Assembly (NCBI GenBank): GCA_028713155.1
Contig: JAQTPA010000015.1
Location: 1 to 34,819 of the forward strand
Origin: Candidatus Omnitrophota bacterium
GTDB taxonomy: Bacteria; Omnitrophota; Gorgyraeia; Gygaellales; Profunditerraquicolaceae
Direction: 5' to 3'
Length of the DNA stretch: 34,819 bases
The translations under genes and the position numbers were made by a program. Shown here one piece after another: positions 31,952 through 34,819 of this stretch. The stretch's first letter is position 1, and each line of letters starts with the position of its first letter. The notes below the pieces were generated by a model. That model saw only the letters and a list, made by a program, of their open reading frames with translations. It did not search any database and was not told the origin of the DNA.

Positions 31952-32647
31952 ATGATGGAGAAAATTTTAATCGTAGAAGACGAAAAAGACATAGTGAAAA
32001 TGCTGGAGTATAATTTCAAAAAAGAGGGATTTACCCCTCTTTCTGTTACTAACGGTGATGATGCTTTGGATGCGGCGGTCAGGCATCAACCGGGACTTAT
32101 TATCCTTGACCTTATGCTTCCCGGGATGAACGGTTTAGAAGTTTGTAAAGCCCTAAAAAATGAAAGAAAGACCTCAGGTATCCCGGTAATTATGCTCACT
32201 GCGAAGGCTCAGGAATCAGATAAGATTGTTGGCCTGGAATTGGGAGCTGATGATTATGTGACCAAGCCTTTCAGCCCCCGTGAACTTATTGCCAGGACCA
32301 AAGCGGTCTTACGCCGCGTAAAAGAAAAGGATAAACTCCCGGAAGTATTTAAGGCGGGCGATTTAACCCTGGATTTTTCCAGGATAAGCGTAATGGTTAA
32401 AGATAAACTCGTTGAGCTAACCGCAAAAGAATTTGAATTACTGAAAACTTTGATTGGTGTAAAAGGCAGGGTTCTTTCCAGGGATTACCTTTTGGATAAT
32501 ATCTGGGGTTTTGACCATGCCATTGAAATACAGACCCGAACTGTTGATGTGCATATACGGACTTTGCGCAAGAAATTAAAAAGCGAGGCAAAGCGTATTA
32601 TTACCGTTAAAAATTACGGGTACCGTTTTGATAGGGAGGAGGATTAG
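31952..32647 (+). CDS. phoB: OmpR/PhoB-family response regulator
   Basis: A 231-residue two-component regulator. The receiver has the acidic pocket E9-D10-E11, phosphoacceptor D53 (LDLMLPG), T83 and K105 (TKPFSP). The C-terminal winged helix (about 135-228) ends with VDVHIRTLRKKL and ITVKNYGYRF, the OmpR/PhoB signature. AGGGGGAA precedes a double ATG. The stop overlaps the kinase GTG by one base (TAGTG), so the pair is translationally coupled. PhoB-like identity is inferred from overall similarity and the PhoR-like kinase; the phosphate link is supported only by Pho-box-like repeats at 34446. Confidence 0.88.
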   Translation: MMEKILIVEDEKDIVKMLEYNFKKEGFTPLSVTNGDDALDAAVRHQPGLIILDLMLPGMNGLEVCKALKNERKTSGIPVIMLTAKAQESDKIVGLELGADDYVTKPFSPRELIARTKAVLRRVKEKDKLPEVFKAGDLTLDFSRISVMVKDKLVELTAKEFELLKTLIGVKGRVLSRDYLLDNIWGFDHAIEIQTRTVDVHIRTLRKKLKSEAKRIITVKNYGYRFDREED

Positions 32648-34422
32648 TGCGGTTTCGCAAGAGCTTCAAATACAGGCTGTTTTTTTCTTATATAGCGGTA
32701 ATCCTTATTTCATTCGGGCTTACCGCATTTTTTCTGGATAAGCAATTAGAAAACCATTCGCTTCAAGGCCTTAAGAGTTCCATTGTTACCCAAGCCCGGC
32801 TTATTGAAAGCCAGATCCCGCCTGAAAGCCTAAAGAAAGAAAATACCGCCAATCTAGGAGTCTTGGTTAAAAACCTCAGCCTAAAGAATAAATCCCGCAT
32901 CACCATTATTGATGATCAGGGGAAGGTTTTGACTGATTCAGAACTGTCTCCAGGCGAAGTTTTAGATATAGATAACCACGCTACTCGTCCGGAAGTAAGA
33001 GCAGCCTTAAAGGGATTAACCGGTGATAGTATACGATATTCAGCAACCCTTAAAACCGATATGTTATATGTGGCTTTGCCGATTATGGGTAAAGACGGCG
33101 TAGTTGGGATAATCAGGATAGCTTTACCGGTAGCCAATGTTCAGAAGATCATGTTCGCTATCCGCAAAACGATTATACTCAATATCTTTTTTGCGTTGGG
33201 ATTAGCGTTTATTTTAGCCTATGTTTTAATGACGAGTATCTCCCGGCCCCTGAATAAGATTATCAATGTTTCGCGCAGGTTTGCGGGGGGCGATTTTAGC
33301 CAAAGGATATACTATGATTCACATGATGAAATCGGCGAGCTTTCTTCCACATTAAACAAAATGGCTCAGGATATAGAAGGCAAGGTCAAGGAGATAGAAA
33401 TACAAAACCAGCAGCTTAAAACCATTTTTCAGAACATGGTTGAAGGTATAATTGTTGCGGATAAATCCGGATGCATAGTTTCGGTTAATCAGGCTATCGA
33501 AGGGATATTCAATATTGAAAGCCGTAAAACTAAGGGTAGGCCATTTTTAGAGGTTATCCGTAATACTGATATGGCTGAGATTATCAGGATAGTTCTGGAC
33601 GAAAGAAAATTTGTCTCAAGCGAGCTTTCGCTTGCTTATCCGGTACAGAGGGTATTCCAGGTTAATGCTTCACCCGTATTCGAAAAAGATCAGATAAGTG
33701 GATGCCTCCTAGTCATCCATGACGTAAGCGAGATTAGAAGGTTAGAGAATATCCGCCGCGATTTTGTAGCTAATGTATCGCATGAGCTAAAAACCCCTCT
33801 TACTTCCATAAGGGGTTTTGTGGAGACGCTTCTCGGTGGCGCGCTTGACGATAAAGAAAACAATCTTAATTTCTTAAAGATAATCCAAAATCACGCTGAG
33901 CGCCTGGATACTTTAGTTGATGACCTGCTTTCTTTATCCCACCTTGAGTCAAAGGAGATAGCGTTGGCTCTTGAGGATTTTAACTTGCACCATGAGCTTG
34001 ATGAGATCATTTCGGGATTTAGGTCTCAGTTAAAAAAGAAAGGCGTCACGATAAAGAATGAGTTCCCGCCGGATATCTCGCTGAGAGCGGATAAAGGCAG
34101 GATAAAACAGGTATTTACCAATCTTATTGATAACGCCGTAAAATTTAATAAAGAAAAAGGTTTGATTAGGATTTATGCCCAGGAATTTAACGGAAGAATA
34201 AAAATTATCGTGGAAGATTCCGGTAGCGGTATCCCCACAAAAGATATTCCGCGTATTTTTGAGCGTTTCTACCGGGTGGATAAAGCGCGCTCGCGCGAAC
34301 TCGGCGGGACAGGCCTGGGTTTGTCTATTGTTAAACACATCGTGGAATTGCACGCGGGCTCCGTCGGAGTGGAAAGCACCGAAGGCCTGGGCTCAAAATT
34401 TTTCTTCATTCTCCCCAAGTAA
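32647..34422 (+). CDS. phoR: PhoR-like sensor histidine kinase
   Basis: A 591-residue kinase using a GTG start that overlaps the regulator's stop. Domains in order: TM1 (about 10-29), periplasmic sensor of about 145 residues, TM2 (about 174-198), HAMP (ISRPLNKIINVSRRF...), a PAS domain (about 255-360, IFQNMVEGIIVADKSG), HisKA with H-box VSHELKTPLTSIRGF, and HATPase with N-box LIDNAVKFN, G1 DSGSGIP, F-box FERFYRVDKARS and G2 GGTGLGLSI. This is the architecture of PhoR and WalK-like kinases. The signal is unknown. It should phosphorylate the preceding regulator. Confidence 0.92.
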   Translation: MRFRKSFKYRLFFSYIAVILISFGLTAFFLDKQLENHSLQGLKSSIVTQARLIESQIPPESLKKENTANLGVLVKNLSLKNKSRITIIDDQGKVLTDSELSPGEVLDIDNHATRPEVRAALKGLTGDSIRYSATLKTDMLYVALPIMGKDGVVGIIRIALPVANVQKIMFAIRKTIILNIFFALGLAFILAYVLMTSISRPLNKIINVSRRFAGGDFSQRIYYDSHDEIGELSSTLNKMAQDIEGKVKEIEIQNQQLKTIFQNMVEGIIVADKSGCIVSVNQAIEGIFNIESRKTKGRPFLEVIRNTDMAEIIRIVLDERKFVSSELSLAYPVQRVFQVNASPVFEKDQISGCLLVIHDVSEIRRLENIRRDFVANVSHELKTPLTSIRGFVETLLGGALDDKENNLNFLKIIQNHAERLDTLVDDLLSLSHLESKEIALALEDFNLHHELDEIISGFRSQLKKKGVTIKNEFPPDISLRADKGRIKQVFTNLIDNAVKFNKEKGLIRIYAQEFNGRIKIIVEDSGSGIPTKDIPRIFERFYRVDKARSRELGGTGLGLSIVKHIVELHAGSVGVESTEGLGSKFFFILPK

Positions 34423-34445
34423 GTCTTTTTGACCCTCTAAAAAAC

Positions 34446-34499
34446 TTTACCTATATTTTACCTGTCCTTGAAGCGCATTTAACGCCCTTCCTTTATACT
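34446..34499 (+). promoter_or_regulatory. Pho-box-like direct repeats with -10 box
   Basis: Four units in 11-base register: TTTACC (34446), TTTACC (34457), TTGAAG (34468) and TTAACG (34479), ending about ten bases before TATACT (34494-34499). No -35 box exists. TTNA repeats at 11-base spacing immediately upstream of a -10 element are how PhoB/PhoP-class regulators activate transcription. Confidence 0.55.
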
Positions 34500-34505
34500 T
34501 TAGCC

Positions 34506-34613
34506 ATGAAAAGAAAAATCAGGAAATTATGGCTAAGGTTAATCCGCAGTATAAAAAAGCTTATCGACGATGAAATGCTAGAGATGGATTATTTTTACCG
34601 GCAATACGCTTAA
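34506..34613 (+). CDS. 35-residue basic amphipathic peptide ORF
   Basis: A short ORF (MKRKIRKLWLRLIRSIKKL... ending YFYRQYA) absent from the track. The first 20 residues form a strongly basic amphipathic helix with hydrophobic residues at I5, L8, W9, L10, L12, I13, I16, L19 and I20, which could bind membrane or nucleic acid. The ATG sits seven bases after the -10 box, so the mRNA would be leaderless. The next response-regulator ATG comes three bases after its stop and has no Shine-Dalgarno, which suggests reinitiation after this ORF. The function is unknown. Confidence 0.45.
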   Translation: MKRKIRKLWLRLIRSIKKLIDDEMLEMDYFYRQYA

Positions 34614-34616
34614 CAC

Positions 34617-34819
34617 ATGAAAGACACCGCTAAGATTATTATTGTAGAAGACGATAAAGATATCAGCGGGCTTATCGCGTACAATTTGCGTAAGGAAGAG
34701 TTTTTAGTAGAGCAGGTTTTTGACGGTTACGCTGCGGCCGATAAAATAAGGAGCACGCATTTTGATATAGCGATAGTTGATATTATGCTCCCGGGCATTG
34801 ATGGATTCGATATCTGTAG
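34617..34819 (+). CDS. Second response regulator, truncated by window end
   Basis: The start of a receiver domain (67 residues visible): IIIVEDDKDISGLIAYNLRKEEF, with acidic pocket E-D-D and phosphoacceptor Asp in IVDIMLPGIDG. It resembles the PhoB-like regulator at 31952 but is a different gene. Translation continues past the end of the window, so the output domain is unknown. It lacks its own ribosome site and appears coupled to the 35-residue ORF. Confidence 0.85.
   Translation, partial: MKDTAKIIIVEDDKDISGLIAYNLRKEEFLVEQVFDGYAAADKIRSTHFDIAIVDIMLPGIDGFDIC

Noticed and set aside
1-34819. CRISPR arrays, insertion sequences, prophage or integrase genes
   Set aside because: No repeat-spacer pattern, transposase, integrase or phage structural gene was seen on either strand.

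Overview
The window reads as a chromosomal stretch of a diderm, mostly anaerobic bacterium of moderate GC content. Outer-membrane (TolC-type) channels, lipoprotein signals, a class II superoxide reductase, FeoAB and a Thi4 enzyme without the suicide cysteine all point that way. The gene mix and style resemble Candidatus Omnitrophota or a neighbouring candidate phylum; this is an inference, since no rRNA marker is present. Almost every gene is on the + strand, densely packed, with ATGA-type overlaps and strong Shine-Dalgarno sites. Three promoters, however, place +1 on or beside an ATG that has no Shine-Dalgarno, suggesting leaderless mRNAs.

Layout. 1-1.9 kb: two small lipoproteins and an AsmA-like anchored protein. 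1.9-3.7 kb: a cold-shock unit with promoter, structured leader and terminator, then csp, a 48-residue zinc-knuckle ORF absent from the ORF track, and a DEAD-box helicase coupled to it. 3.7-8.2 kb: carB behind a leader with an intrinsic terminator, then a stand-alone GMP-synthase-type ATP pyrophosphatase and a 50-residue membrane peptide. 8.2-12.6 kb: a calcium unit (CaCA exchanger, P-type Ca2+ ATPase) plus a DUF502 protein. 12.6-13.1 kb: the only minus-strand gene, a secreted OB-fold-like protein.

13.1-19.6 kb holds the most unusual locus: an efflux operon of YbhGFSR type. Its first gene fuses a winged-helix DNA-binding domain, through an internal signal or anchor segment, to a complete TolC-like outer-membrane channel. 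The promoter in front carries three palindromes spaced 20.5 bp centre to centre. The operon continues with a membrane fusion protein, two separate ATPases matching the two halves of YbhF, and two ABC-2 permeases. I infer that the leader domain autoregulates the pump, possibly as a membrane-tethered regulator released by, or left behind after, export of the channel.

19.6-21.9 kb: a DUF3108-like secreted protein, superoxide reductase, and a TPP riboswitch with terminator controlling a Thi4 thiazole synthase. 21.9-28.2 kb: a second efflux operon (TetR, TolC, MacA-like protein with almost no helical hairpin, MacB, MFS). 28.2-30.2 kb: FeoA-FeoB. 30.2-31.9 kb: an anchored polysaccharide deacetylase and a class A beta-lactamase-like serine hydrolase. 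31.9-34.8 kb: a PhoB/PhoR-type pair, then four 11-bp-phased TTNA repeats resembling a Pho box in front of a 35-residue basic peptide ORF and a second response regulator cut by the window end. No tRNA, rRNA, CRISPR array, insertion sequence or phage gene was recognised, and no stretch longer than 300 bases lacks an annotated feature.
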